Origin: Agrococcus beijingensis
GTDB lineage: Bacteria; Actinomycetota; Actinomycetes; Actinomycetales; Microbacteriaceae
Reading direction: 5' to 3'
Assembly: GCF_030758955.1 (NCBI RefSeq)
Contig: NZ_CP132360.1
Coordinates: 2,777,817 to 2,841,816, forward strand
DNA: 64,000 nucleotides
Part shown: piece by piece, positions 54,524-63,507 of the stretch
How the letters are laid out: each line of letters begins with the position of its first letter
How positions within the stretch are numbered: position 1 is the first letter of the stretch
Translations under genes and position numbers: made by a program
The notes under the pieces: model-generated
The model's database searches: none
Told to the model about the DNA's origin: nothing
The model's input: only the letters and a program-made list of their open reading frames with translations

Positions 54524-56632
54524 GTGCCGACCCGAATCGTCATCGCTTCCCCCGAAGGCCACGCCGGCAAGTCGATCGTCGCTCTCGGGCTCGTCGACGC
54601 GCTGAGCCGCCGCGTCGAGAAGGTCGGCGTCTTCCGGCCGATCGCGCGGTCGGCAGCCGAGCCCGATCGCGTGCTCGAGATGCTGCTCGCGCACGACGCG
54701 GTCGACCTCGCGTACGACGACGCGATCGGCACCACCTACGCCGCCGTCCACGAGGACGCCGAGGCGGCGCTCGCCACGATCGTCGACCGCTACCACCGCA
54801 TCGACGAGCGCTTCGACGCGATCGTGATCGTCGGCTCCGACTACACCGATGTCGGCAGCCCCACCGAGCTCGGCTTCAACGCGCGGGTCGCCGCAAACCT
54901 GGGCGCCGAGGTGCTGCTCGTGCTCGGCGGCCGCGACCCCGAGACCGACGCTCCCCGCACCGCCGACGAACTGCGGCAGCTGGCGGAGGTCACGACGGCA
55001 GAGCTCGTGGGTGCCCACGCATCCATCGCCGGCGTCATCGTCAACCGTGCCGACCCATCCGCCATCGACGGCATCCCCGCGGCGATCGCCGATGCCGTGC
55101 CGGCGGAGGTGCCGGTCTGGTCGATCCCGGAGGATGCGCTGCTCAGCGCCCCGAGCGTCGGCACGCTCTTCGCCGCCACCGACGCGCAGCTCGTGCGGGG
55201 CGACGCCGAACTGCTGTCGCGCGAGTCGCTCGGCACGGTCGTCGCCGGCATGTCGATGGAGCACGTGCTCGAGCGCCTCATCGAGGGCGGCATCCTCGTC
55301 ACCCCGGGCGACCGCTCCGACGTGGTGGTCGGCACGATCCTCGCGCAGCGCTCCGAGACCTTCCCGACGCTGGCGGGCATCATCCTGAACGGCGGCTTCG
55401 ACCTGCACCCCGCGGTGCAGCGGCTGCTCGACGGCCTCGATCTCGCCCTGCCCATCGGCGTCAGCCCGCACGGCACCTACGAGACCGCGCGCCGCGTCGC
55501 CACCACCCGCGGCTCGCTGGTCGACGGCACGCAGCGCAAGCGCGACACGGCGCTCGCCCTGTTCGAGCAGCACGTCGACGCCGACGCGCTGCTCGAGCGG
55601 CTCGCGGTCGCGACCACCGACGTCGTCACGCCGCTCATCTTCGAGCACAGCCTGATCGAGCGCGCCCGCACCGACGTGCGCCACATCGTGCTGCCCGAGG
55701 GCGACGACGACCGCATCCTGCAGGCGGCCTCGACCGTGCTCGCGCGCGGCATCGCGCGGCTGACGATCCTCGGCGACGAGCAGGCGATCCGTCGCCGCGC
55801 GGCCGGCCTCGGCCTCGACCTGGCCGACGCGCGCATCGTCGCGACCGACGACGCCGAGCTGCGCCCGAAGTACGCGGCCGAGTACCAGCGGCTGCGGGCC
55901 CACAAGGGCGTCACGCACGAGCAGGCCATGGAGCGGCTGCTCGACGTCAGCTACTTCGGCACGCTCATGGTGCACACCGGCGACGCCGACGGCATGGTCT
56001 CGGGGGCCGCGCACACGACCGCGCACACCATCAAGCCCTCCTTCGAGACCATCAAGACGAAGCCGGGCGTCTCGGTCGTCTCGAGCGTGTTCCTGATGGC
56101 GCTCGCCGATCGGGTGCTCGTCTACGGCGACTGCGCGGTGATCCCGGAGCCGACCGTCGAGGAGCTCGCCGACATCGCCGTCTCGTCGGCGCAGACCGCT
56201 CGTGACTTCGGCATCGAGCCGCGGGTGGCGATGCTGTCGTACTCGACCGGCGAGTCGGGCACGGGCGCCGAGGTCGACCGGGTGCGCGCGGCGACGGAGC
56301 TCGTGCGCGAGCGGGCTCCCGAGCTGCCGGTGGAGGGGCCGATCCAGTACGACGCGGCAGCGGATGCGGCGGTCGCCTCCAAGAAGATGCCCGGTTCGGC
56401 GGTGGCCGGCAGGGCGACGGTGTTCGTGTTCCCCGACCTGAACACCGGCAACAACACCTACAAGGCCGTGCAGCGCTCGGCCGGCGCGCTCGCGATCGGG
56501 CCGGTGCTGCAGGGGCTCAACAAGCCCGTGAACGACCTGTCGCGGGGAGCGCTGGTCGGCGACATCGTCAACACCATCGCCATCACCGCCATCCAGGCGC
56601 AGGGCGCTGCCGGCACTGGAGGCACCGCATGA
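54524..56632 (+). CDS. pta: Phosphate acetyltransferase
   Basis: 702 residues, the long two-domain form. An N-terminal P-loop-like/DRTGG regulatory region (IVIASPEGHAGKSIVALGLV, residues 5-24, to about 370) is followed by the PTA_PTB catalytic domain (HIVLPEGDDDRILQAASTVL near 385, GMVSGAAHTTAHTIKPSFET, and FPDLNTGNNTYKAVQRS). It interconverts acetyl-CoA and acetyl phosphate. The start is GTG 54524 with a -10 six bases upstream. The stop overlaps ackA (ATGA). Confidence 0.94.
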   Translation: MPTRIVIASPEGHAGKSIVALGLVDALSRRVEKVGVFRPIARSAAEPDRVLEMLLAHDAVDLAYDDAIGTTYAAVHEDAEAALATIVDRYHRIDERFDAIVIVGSDYTDVGSPTELGFNARVAANLGAEVLLVLGGRDPETDAPRTADELRQLAEVTTAELVGAHASIAGVIVNRADPSAIDGIPAAIADAVPAEVPVWSIPEDALLSAPSVGTLFAATDAQLVRGDAELLSRESLGTVVAGMSMEHVLERLIEGGILVTPGDRSDVVVGTILAQRSETFPTLAGIILNGGFDLHPAVQRLLDGLDLALPIGVSPHGTYETARRVATTRGSLVDGTQRKRDTALALFEQHVDADALLERLAVATTDVVTPLIFEHSLIERARTDVRHIVLPEGDDDRILQAASTVLARGIARLTILGDEQAIRRRAAGLGLDLADARIVATDDAELRPKYAAEYQRLRAHKGVTHEQAMERLLDVSYFGTLMVHTGDADGMVSGAAHTTAHTIKPSFETIKTKPGVSVVSSVFLMALADRVLVYGDCAVIPEPTVEELADIAVSSAQTARDFGIEPRVAMLSYSTGESGTGAEVDRVRAATELVRERAPELPVEGPIQYDAAADAAVASKKMPGSAVAGRATVFVFPDLNTGNNTYKAVQRSAGALAIGPVLQGLNKPVNDLSRGALVGDIVNTIAITAIQAQGAAGTGGTA

Positions 56633-57822
56633 CCCGCTCGGTCTTCGTCATCAACGCGGGCTCCTCGAGCCTCAAGTACCAGCTGGTCGACCTCGACTCG
56701 GGCGCGGCGCTCGCGAGCGGTCTGATCGAGCGCATCGGCGAGACGACCGGCGAGGCCAAGCACGAGCTGCCCGGCCGCCCGAAGGTCGTCGAGCAGCGGG
56801 TCATCCCCGACCACGAGAAGGCGTTCGGCTGGGTGCTGCGGCAGCTCGACCAGCACGGGCCCGCGCTCGACGAGGCCGGCATCATCGGCATCGGCCACCG
56901 CGTCGTCCAGGGCGGCGCGCGCTTCGACCGCGCGGTGCTCATCGACGACGACGTCGCGCAGCAGATCGACGACCTCGCCCCGCTCGCGCCGCTCCACAAC
57001 CCCGCGAACCTTCAAGGCATTCGCTCTGCCCGTGCCACCTTCATGGGCTACCCACACGTGGCGGTCTTCGACACCGCGTTCCACCTGACGATCCCGCCCG
57101 CCGCGCATCGCTACGCGATCGAGGCGCGCATCGCGGCCGAGCACCGGGTGCGGAAGTACGGCTTCCATGGCACGAGCCACCAGTACGTCTCGCGGCGGAT
57201 GGCCGAGCTGCTGGGCCGGCCGCTCGACGAGGTCAACACGATCGTGCTGCACCTGGGCAACGGCGCCTCGGCCACTGCGGTGCGGGGCGGCCGCAGCATC
57301 GAGACGTCGATGGGCATGACGCCGCTCGCGGGCCTCGTCATGGGCACCCGCTCGGGCGATGTCGACCCCGGCGTGATCTTCCACCTCCACCGGGTCGCGG
57401 GGCTCTCGGTCGACGAGATCGACCTGCTGCTCAACAAGCGCTCCGGGCTGCTCGGCATGACCGGCACCGGCGACATGCGCGACGTGCTGCAGTCGGCCGA
57501 GGCGGGCATCCCGCGCGCCGTCGAGGCGCTCGAGGTCGTCGGCCACCGGCTGCGCGGCACCGTCGGCGCCTACCTCGCGCACCTCGGCCGCACCGACGCG
57601 ATCGCCTTCACCGCCGGCATCGGCGAGAACGCCGCGAAGGTGCGCGAGGTCGCGCTGGCCGGGCTCGAAGGGCTCGGCATCGTGCTCGACCCGGAGCGCA
57701 ACGCCGGTCGCGGCGAGCGCCGCATCTCGGCAGACGGGTCGGCGATCGAGGTGTGGGTCGTGCCGACCAACGAGGAGCTCGAGATCGCCCGGCAGGTGGC
57801 GGCGCTGGTCGACGCCGGCTGA
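56629..57822 (+). CDS. ackA: Acetate kinase
   Basis: 397 residues, normal length. Motifs VFVINAGSSSLKYQLVDL (start), FDTAFHLTIPPAAHRYAIE, KYGFHGTSHQYVSRRM, HLGNGASATAV and FTAGIGENAAKVRE are all present. Converts acetyl phosphate and ADP to acetate and ATP. Coupled to pta by an ATGA overlap. Confidence 0.95.
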   Translation: MTRSVFVINAGSSSLKYQLVDLDSGAALASGLIERIGETTGEAKHELPGRPKVVEQRVIPDHEKAFGWVLRQLDQHGPALDEAGIIGIGHRVVQGGARFDRAVLIDDDVAQQIDDLAPLAPLHNPANLQGIRSARATFMGYPHVAVFDTAFHLTIPPAAHRYAIEARIAAEHRVRKYGFHGTSHQYVSRRMAELLGRPLDEVNTIVLHLGNGASATAVRGGRSIETSMGMTPLAGLVMGTRSGDVDPGVIFHLHRVAGLSVDEIDLLLNKRSGLLGMTGTGDMRDVLQSAEAGIPRAVEALEVVGHRLRGTVGAYLAHLGRTDAIAFTAGIGENAAKVREVALAGLEGLGIVLDPERNAGRGERRISADGSAIEVWVVPTNEELEIARQVAALVDAG

Positions 57823-57833
57823 GCCCGGTCAGC
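57818..57833. terminator. Hairpin between ackA and the cytochrome b5-domain gene
   Basis: GCTGA-GCCCGG-TCAGC, a perfect 5-bp stem overlapping the ends of the two convergent genes. Confidence 0.4.
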
Positions 57834-58614
57834 GCTCGGCGAGCTCGCCGATCGCGAACTGGCTGAGCTGCTCGGTGGGGAGCGCGTCACCCGAATGCTG
57901 CGCGCCGAAGTCGTCGGACGCATCCGTGCCGCAGATCCCGAGGATGCGGTCCGGGCCGCCGGGGTGCTGCGGGATCCACTCCGTGACGTCGTAGACGGTG
58001 CCCTCGATGGCCACCCAGCAGGAGGCGGAGTCATCGTGCTGCGCGACCGTGGCGATCGAGATGTCCTCACCGCCGGTGGGCGCGGCAGAGGGGGCGCCGG
58101 TGGCCTCGGGCGCCGACGCGTCCGGGGTCTGCACCCCGACCCGGTCGCCCCAGGCGGCCGTCGCGCCGGAGTGGCCGGTGAGCACCGCGATGATCACCGC
58201 ACCGACCGCGAGCGTCGCGAGCACCGTGCCGACGATCAGCCCGACCACGCCCGTGGGCCGGCGCACCCGCGCCTGACGGCGCTGCCACAGCCACCACGCG
58301 AGCGTCGCGGTGAAGAGGATGCCCGCCGTCGCCAGCAGCCAGTTGCCGAGCTCGGCGTGCTGCCCGGGGTCGCCGACGCGCAGCGCGAGCGCCTCGCCCG
58401 ACAGCTTCGCGACCAGCGCGCCGCCGGTCGCCATGCCGAGCATGACGATGACCGGCCAGGCCAGCACCGTGCGCCAGCGCACGACCACGAGCATCAGCAG
58501 CAGGCCCATCGCGCCGAGCGGCAGCAGCACCACGGGCACGTGCACCGCGAGCGGGTGCAGCGGGAGTCCGGCGAAGAGGTCGAAGGGATTGCCCGTCGCG
58601 GCGATCGGCAGCAT
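57829..58614 (-). CDS. Membrane protein with C-terminal cytochrome b5-like domain
   Basis: 261 residues. Four membrane helices (about 22-42, 47-68, 90-108, 122-146) form a DUF2231-like core (LFAGLPLHPLAVHVPVVLLP). After a Pro/Ala/Thr linker a cytochrome b5 fold follows (residues about 185-258), with the haem His in IPQHPGGPDRILGICG and a second His in DFGAQHSGDA. Probably a haem electron carrier at the outer membrane face. ATG 58614 is six bases after TAGCGT, so GTG two codons earlier is not needed. Confidence 0.75.
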   Translation of the reverse strand: MLPIAATGNPFDLFAGLPLHPLAVHVPVVLLPLGAMGLLLMLVVVRWRTVLAWPVIVMLGMATGGALVAKLSGEALALRVGDPGQHAELGNWLLATAGILFTATLAWWLWQRRQARVRRPTGVVGLIVGTVLATLAVGAVIIAVLTGHSGATAAWGDRVGVQTPDASAPEATGAPSAAPTGGEDISIATVAQHDDSASCWVAIEGTVYDVTEWIPQHPGGPDRILGICGTDASDDFGAQHSGDALPTEQLSQFAIGELAER

Positions 58615-58671
58615 GCGCACACGCTACCGGGCGTGGGTGCGGGGCGGTCCGCGCATTCGGTACGATGGATG

Positions 58672-58765
58672 CGGCTCCCCGCGTGGCGCCATCCAGGCCA
58701 AATCCCCCAGGTCGGAGACGAAGCAAGGGCAACCGGGCTCTGGCGGGTGCGCGGGGGGTCCTTCC
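58672..58765 (+). ncRNA. ffs: Signal recognition particle 4.5S RNA
   Basis: A rod-like fold: CCCCGCG at 58677 pairs with CGCGGGG at 58750; CCAGGCC pairs with GGGCUCUGG; inside is the conserved SRP apical region CCCAGGUC-GGAG-ACGAAGCAAGGG, with the AAGCA asymmetric loop. The tetraloop appears as GGAG rather than the common GGAA. TACGAT (58661-58666) is the -10. Location directly upstream of dnaX is the usual actinobacterial position. Ends are approximate. Confidence 0.72.
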
Positions 58766-58878
58766 CGTCTCTGGGTGCTGCAGGCGCCGTCGATGGATGT
58801 GTCCCTCGCGCCCGCTGCCGAAGACCTGCAGTCCCGGTAAGCGTGTGGAGCGCGGCATCGCGCGTCACCGGCGGCAAG

Positions 58879-58884
58879 TAGCCT
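58879..58884 (+). promoter_or_regulatory. Leaderless -10 element of dnaX
   Basis: TAGCCT ends six bases before ATG 58891, without a ribosome-binding site. Confidence 0.45.
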
Positions 58885-58890
58885 GGGCGC

Positions 58891-60150
58891 ATGGTCGCCG
58901 CTCTCTATCGTCGCTATCGGCCGGAGGCCTTCTCCGAGCTCATCGGGCAGGCGCACGTCACCGATCCGCTCAGCACGGCGCTCCGCGCCGACCGCGTGAA
59001 CCACGCCTACCTCTTCTCGGGCCCGCGCGGCTGCGGCAAGACGACCAGCGCCCGCATCCTCGCCCGCTGCCTGAACTGCGCGCAGGGGCCGACGCCCGAG
59101 CCGTGCGGCGTCTGCGACTCCTGCATCGAGCTCGGCCGCGACGGCGGCGGCTCGCTCGACGTGGTCGAGATCGACGCCGCCAGCCACGGCGGCGTCGACG
59201 ACGCCCGCGACCTGCGCGAGCGCGCCACCTTCGCGCCCAGCCGCGACCGCTACAAGGTCTTCATCATCGACGAGGCGCACATGGTGACCTCCGGCGGCTT
59301 CAACGCGCTGCTGAAGATCGTCGAGGAGCCGCCGGAGCACATCAAGTTCATCTTCGCGACGACCGAGCCCGAGAAGGTCATCGGCACGATCCGCTCGCGC
59401 ACGCACCACTACCCGTTCCGGCTCATCGCCCCGGCGCCGATGCTCGAGTACGTGCAGCAGCTCTGCGCGCAGGAGGGGGTCGAGGTCGCTCCCGGGGTGC
59501 TGCCGCTGGTGGTGCGCGCGGGCGGCGGCTCGGCGCGAGACACGCTCAGCCTGCTCGACCAGCTCATCGCGGGCTCTGAGGGCGGGGTCTCCTACGAGCA
59601 CGCGGTCGCCCTGCTCGGCTTCACGCACGGCGAGCTGCTCGACGAGATCGTCGCTGCGCTCTCGGGGGCGGATGCGCCAGGGCTGTTCACGGCGATCGAT
59701 CGCGTCGTGCAGTCGGGGCAGGATCCGCGCCGCTTCGTCGAAGACCTGCTGGAGCGGCTGCGCGACCTGATCGTCGCGCACGCCGCGAAGGATCCGGCGG
59801 CGATCCTGCATGGCGTGCCGCCGGAGGAGCTCGCGACGCTCGTCGAGCAGGCACGGGGCTTCGGCAGCGCCGAGCTGTCGCGCGCCGCCGACATCGTCGC
59901 GAGGGCGCTCACCGACATGGCCGGCGCCACCAGCCCTCGGCTGCACCTCGAGCTGATGGCCGCGCGCCTGCTGGTGCCCGAGTCGGGCGACCCCGAGGTC
60001 GGCACGATCGCGCGCGTCGAGCGCATCGAGCAGCGCCTCGACGGCGGTGCCGCGCTCACGGCAGCCCCCGCGGCCGCGGCAGCCCCCGCCGCGTCGGCAC
60101 CGGCGCCGGCTGCGAAGGCGGGCGCGGCGCCCTCACCGGCGGTGAAGCCG
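58891..60150 (+). CDS. dnaX: DNA polymerase III gamma/tau subunit, truncated after the gamma part
   Basis: About 420 residues of DnaX: Walker A GPRGCGKTT (about 44-52), the zinc module CLNCAQGPTPEPCGVCDSC (62-80), IIDEAHMV (about 127), the sensor-2 region and domain III up to IARVERIEQRLDGG (about 380). An Ala/Pro linker then ends at AAPSPAVKPD, where antisense DUF222 sequence begins. Domains I-III needed for the clamp loader are intact; the tau-specific tail that binds DnaB and the polymerase core is missing. The frame stays open through the antisense DUF222 gene into the alcohol dehydrogenase (to 62196), so no proper stop follows. TAGCCT lies six bases before ATG 58891. Truncation of an essential gene makes an assembly join worth excluding. 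Confidence 0.85.
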
Positions 60151-60924
60151 GACCAGCGCGCCGAGGTGGACCATGCCGTCGCCGACGTCGGTCAGCGACA
60201 CCTCGCGCCGGTCGCGGGCCGCCTGGTGGCGCTGCTGCAGCGGCCGCGTGAGCGCCTGGTCGACGATCCGCCGCGCCCGCACCCGCAGCCGGCCGGGCGT
60301 CGTCGCCTCGGCGACCGCCACCAGCTCCGCCTCCACGCGGGCCCGCTCGGCGGGGTCGGCGTCGACGTCGAGCCGCAGCGGCAGCGTCGCGGCCGTGATG
60401 ACCCGCAGGTGCCCGCTCGCGATGCGGCCGGCCTTGTGCGCTTCGTGGGCGGCGGGCAGCTCGGTGACCGTCGTCCACGCGTCGGTGAGCTGCTGCTCCA
60501 TGGTGCGGTCGGCGGCGCGCAGCTCCACCGCGAGGATCGAGGCAGTCTCGCGCAGCGCCATGCCGGAGTCGCCGCGGTCGTCGAGCATCGCCTGGAAGCG
60601 CGCCGCCATGAGCTCCCGCTCCTCGGCCTCCAGCCGCGCCCGCTGCGCGTGGAGCGCCTTCACCCGGCCGGCGAACGCCACCTCCGCCCGCAGCGCCGCG
60701 AGCACCGGCGACTCGACCGGCGGCGCCAGCGGCGGCACCGCCATGCGGCCCGCGACCACCTCGTCGAGCTCCGCCTCCGTCAGCGGCGCCAGACGCGCCG
60801 ACCAATCGGCATCGAACGCATCCAACTCATCCTGCAGCTCCGACGCCGACCGGCCGTGCGGGTCGACCAGGCCAGCGCGCACCGCGGCGACGTACTCCTC
60901 GCCATCGATGCCCCAACCGTCCAT
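60133..60924 (-). pseudogene. DUF222 (13E12-type) protein gene, 3' truncated, second copy
   Basis: Starts at ATG 60924 (MDGWGIDGEEYVAAVRAGLV) and is clearly paralogous to the copy at 736-1718 (MDGFGLDGEEYIAAIRAG). It runs about 257 residues through TVTELPAAHEAHKAGRIASG and REVSLTDVGDGMVHLGALV, then ends where dnaX sequence begins. The HNH domain is missing. The breakpoint is about 70 residues earlier in the protein than in the first copy, so the two joins are independent. Confidence 0.75.
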
Positions 60925-60979
60925 GCAGAGATCACACCACGGGCCACTGACACGGAATCGGGGCTGTGGAGAACCAGTG
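60925..60979 (-). promoter_or_regulatory. Conserved DUF222 upstream box (copy 2)
   Basis: Ungapped match to 1719-1773, with the same two identical cores and the near-DnaA-box TTCTCCACA on the gene strand. TGTGAT lies six bases before the ATG. Confidence 0.6.
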
Positions 60980-61131
60980 GCTGCAACCATCTCAGCCGTG
61001 CAGCTGCTCGCCATCGACATCCGAGCCGAGGTGCGCGAGGCGCTCTGACCGGTCGAGCGCGCGCGAGGGATGCTGCGCGTAGGCTGAGCCGCCGGCATCG
61101 GCCGATGCCCGTGATCCGCCAGGAGGCTCTG

Positions 61132-62196
61132 ATGCCCATCTCCACGAAGGCGCTGCAGAAGACCGGCCCCGATCAGCCGTTCCGCATCGCCACGATCGAG
61201 CGCCGCGACCCGCGGCCGAACGACGTGGTGATCGCGATCCGCGCGGCCGGCATCTGCCACAGCGACATCCACACGATCCGCGACGAGTGGGGAGCTGCGC
61301 CCTTCCCGCTCACCGTCGGCCACGAGATCGCGGGCGTCGTCGAGGCCGTCGGCGACGCCGTCACCCGGCACGCGATCGGCGACCGCGTCGGCGTCGGCTG
61401 CCTCGTCGACTCGTGCGGCGCGTGCGAGCAGTGCCTCGCCGACGAGGAGCAGGACTGCCTGAACGGCTCCGTCGGCACCTACGCCGCCGTCGATCGCGAC
61501 GGCTCGATCACGCAGGGCGGCTACAGCGAGCGCGTGGTGGTTGACGAGCGCTTCGTGCTGCGCATCCCCGACGGGATCGCGCTCGACGTGGCCGCGCCGC
61601 TGCTGTGCGCCGGCATCACGCTCTACTCGCCGATCGACCGCTGGGGCGTCGGCCCGGGCAAGCGAGTCGCGGTCGTCGGCCTCGGCGGCCTCGGCCACAT
61701 GGGCGTGCAGCTCTCCGCGGCCAAGGGCGCGGAGGTGACGGTGCTCTCGCGCAGCCTCGCGAAGGCCGACCTCGCGGCCGAGCTGGGCGCGGCCCGCACG
61801 GTGGCGACCGGTGAGGCCGGCTGGGCCGACGCGCATCGCGGCGAGTTCGACGTGATCCTGAACACCGTGAGCGCCGACCTCGACCTCGGCGCCTACCTGT
61901 CGCTCCTGAAGCCCCACGGGGCGATGGTGAACGTCGGCCTCCCGCCCGAGCCGCAGCAGATCTCGCTCGGATCCCTGATCATGGGCGGCAAGGTGCTGGC
62001 AGGCTCGAACATCGGCGGCATCCGCCAGACACAGGAGATGCTCGACTTCTGCGCCGAGCACGGCATCGGCGCGGTCATCGAGCGCATCGGGATCGACGAG
62101 GTGGATGCGGCGTACGACAGGGTGGTCGATGGTGACGTGCGCTTCCGCTTCGTCATCGACACCACGGCGCTCGCCGACGCGACGGCGGTCGCATAG
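61132..62196 (+). CDS. Zinc-dependent alcohol dehydrogenase (cinnamyl-alcohol type)
   Basis: 354 residues of a medium-chain dehydrogenase. Catalytic zinc ligands: Cys in AAGICHSDIHTIRD, HE in VGHEIAGVVEAVGD. Structural zinc cysteines lie in CLVDSCGACEQCLADEEQDC. Rossmann motif VVGLGGLGHMGVQ near residue 180. Resembles NADP-dependent YahK/CAD-like aldehyde reductases; the physiological aldehyde is unknown. ATG 61132 follows AGGAGG. The frame upstream is open to dnaX, but only as antisense DUF222. Confidence 0.88.
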   Translation: MPISTKALQKTGPDQPFRIATIERRDPRPNDVVIAIRAAGICHSDIHTIRDEWGAAPFPLTVGHEIAGVVEAVGDAVTRHAIGDRVGVGCLVDSCGACEQCLADEEQDCLNGSVGTYAAVDRDGSITQGGYSERVVVDERFVLRIPDGIALDVAAPLLCAGITLYSPIDRWGVGPGKRVAVVGLGGLGHMGVQLSAAKGAEVTVLSRSLAKADLAAELGAARTVATGEAGWADAHRGEFDVILNTVSADLDLGAYLSLLKPHGAMVNVGLPPEPQQISLGSLIMGGKVLAGSNIGGIRQTQEMLDFCAEHGIGAVIERIGIDEVDAAYDRVVDGDVRFRFVIDTTALADATAVA

Positions 62197-62209
62197 AAAC
62201 TGCGAGCGG

Positions 62210-62554
62210 CTACGCCCAGCCGAGCTCGTGCAGCTGCTCGTCGTCGATGCCGAAGAAGTGCGCGATCTCGTGCACGAGCGTCGTGCGCACGTCGGCGCGC
62301 AGCTCCTCGAGGGTCTCGCTGGCATCGAGGTGCGGCAGGCGGTAGACCATGATCCGATCGGGCAGCTCGCCGAACCCGTACTGCCCCCGGTCGGTGATCG
62401 CGACGCCCTCGTAGAGCCCGAGCAGGTCTTCGTCGGGGTGCTCGTCCTCGACGAGGAACACCACGTTGTCGAGCCCGTCGACCATCTCGTCGGGCAGCTC
62501 GTCGAGCACCTCGGTGACGAGCGACTCGAACGACTCCTCGCTCATCTCCAGCAC
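62210..62554 (-). CDS. Zincin-like metallopeptidase family protein
   Basis: 114 residues of the small actinobacterial/proteobacterial zincin family (DUF1025 type). The metal-binding HExxH is LVHEIAHFFGID near residue 95, and MDNVVxxVEDE-like MVDGLDNVVFLVEDEHPDED precedes it. GTG 62554 (VLEMSEESFESLV) matches the family N-terminus and has AGGAAAGG upstream. Substrates are unknown. Convergent with the alcohol dehydrogenase across 13 bases. Confidence 0.85.
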   Translation of the reverse strand: MLEMSEESFESLVTEVLDELPDEMVDGLDNVVFLVEDEHPDEDLLGLYEGVAITDRGQYGFGELPDRIMVYRLPHLDASETLEELRADVRTTLVHEIAHFFGIDDEQLHELGWA

Positions 62555-62637
62555 TGGCTGCCTTTCCTCTGCTGCACGCTGATCGTGAGCCTACCGAGGG
62601 CTGTCGGGAGCGCCCCCGCTGATACCGTCGAGACCAC

Positions 62638-63474
62638 ATGAGCACTCCAGATCGCCCCTCGCGCCCCGCCCGCCCGCAGCACGTCATGCAGGTGCTGAGC
62701 ACCGAGCGGATCGCGCCCAGCCTCGTGCGGCTGTGGCTGGGCGGCCCGGGCTTCGCCACCTTCACGGCGAACGACAGCACCGACGCCTACGTCAAGCTGT
62801 GGTTCGCGAAGCCCGAGCTGGGCCTCGAGCCGCCCTACGACGTCTCGGCGCTGCGCCAGACGCTCGCGCCGGAGGATCTCCCGGTCTCGCGCACCTACAC
62901 GGTGCGCGACGTGCGCGACGACGCACTGGCCATCGACGTGGTCGTGCACGGCGACGAGGGCGTCGCCGGCCCCTGGGCCGCGCGGGCACAGCCGGGGGAG
63001 CGCGTCGTGTTCGGCGGCCCCGGCGGCGGCTACCGCCCCGACGAGACCGCCGACTGGCACCTGCTGCTCGGCGACGAGTCGGCGCTGCCGGCCATCGCCC
63101 GCGCGATCGAGTCGATGCCGGCCCAGGCGATCGGCCTCGCGCTCATCGAGGTGCGGGATGCGTCCGAGCAGATCACGATCGCCGCTCCCGACGGCGTCGA
63201 GGTCCGGTGGCTGCACCGCGGCGAGCCGAGCCAGCAGACGGTCGGCCTGCTCGCCGACGCTGTGGCCGCGCTGGAGTTCCGCGACGGCCGGCCGCACGTC
63301 TTCGCGCACGGCGAGCGCGAGTCGATGAAGGCGCTGCGCGACGAGCTCTTCGGCCGCCGCGGCCTGGCGCGCGGGCAGGTGTCGCTGTCGGGCTACTGGG
63401 CCCAGGGTCGCACCGAGGATCGCTTCCAGGCGGAGAAGCGCGAGCCCATCGGCGTCATCCTGCCCCAGGACTGA
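62638..63474 (+). CDS. Siderophore-interacting protein (FAD-dependent ferric reductase)
   Basis: 278 residues. FAD-binding motif VSRTYTVRDV near residue 84, VVHGDEGVAGPWAARAQPGE, then the C-terminal NAD(P)H-binding domain (LLLGDESALPAIARAIESMP) and GYWAQGRTEDRFQAEK near the end. ViuB/YqjH-type enzymes reduce ferric siderophores in the cytoplasm to release iron. No siderophore uptake genes or clear Fur/DtxR box are visible next to it. ATG 62638 is nine bases after TACCGT. Confidence 0.88.
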   Translation: MSTPDRPSRPARPQHVMQVLSTERIAPSLVRLWLGGPGFATFTANDSTDAYVKLWFAKPELGLEPPYDVSALRQTLAPEDLPVSRTYTVRDVRDDALAIDVVVHGDEGVAGPWAARAQPGERVVFGGPGGGYRPDETADWHLLLGDESALPAIARAIESMPAQAIGLALIEVRDASEQITIAAPDGVEVRWLHRGEPSQQTVGLLADAVAALEFRDGRPHVFAHGERESMKALRDELFGRRGLARGQVSLSGYWAQGRTEDRFQAEKREPIGVILPQD

Positions 63475-63507
63475 CTCGCGTCGCACGGCGCGACGGTCCT
63501 GCCGTCG

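Noticed and set aside
58891..62196. A 1101-codon frame joining DnaX, antisense DUF222 and alcohol dehydrogenase
   Set aside because: The middle third is antisense of a recognisable DUF222 gene, and the dehydrogenase has its own AGGAGG and ATG. It is an accidental open frame, not a fusion protein.
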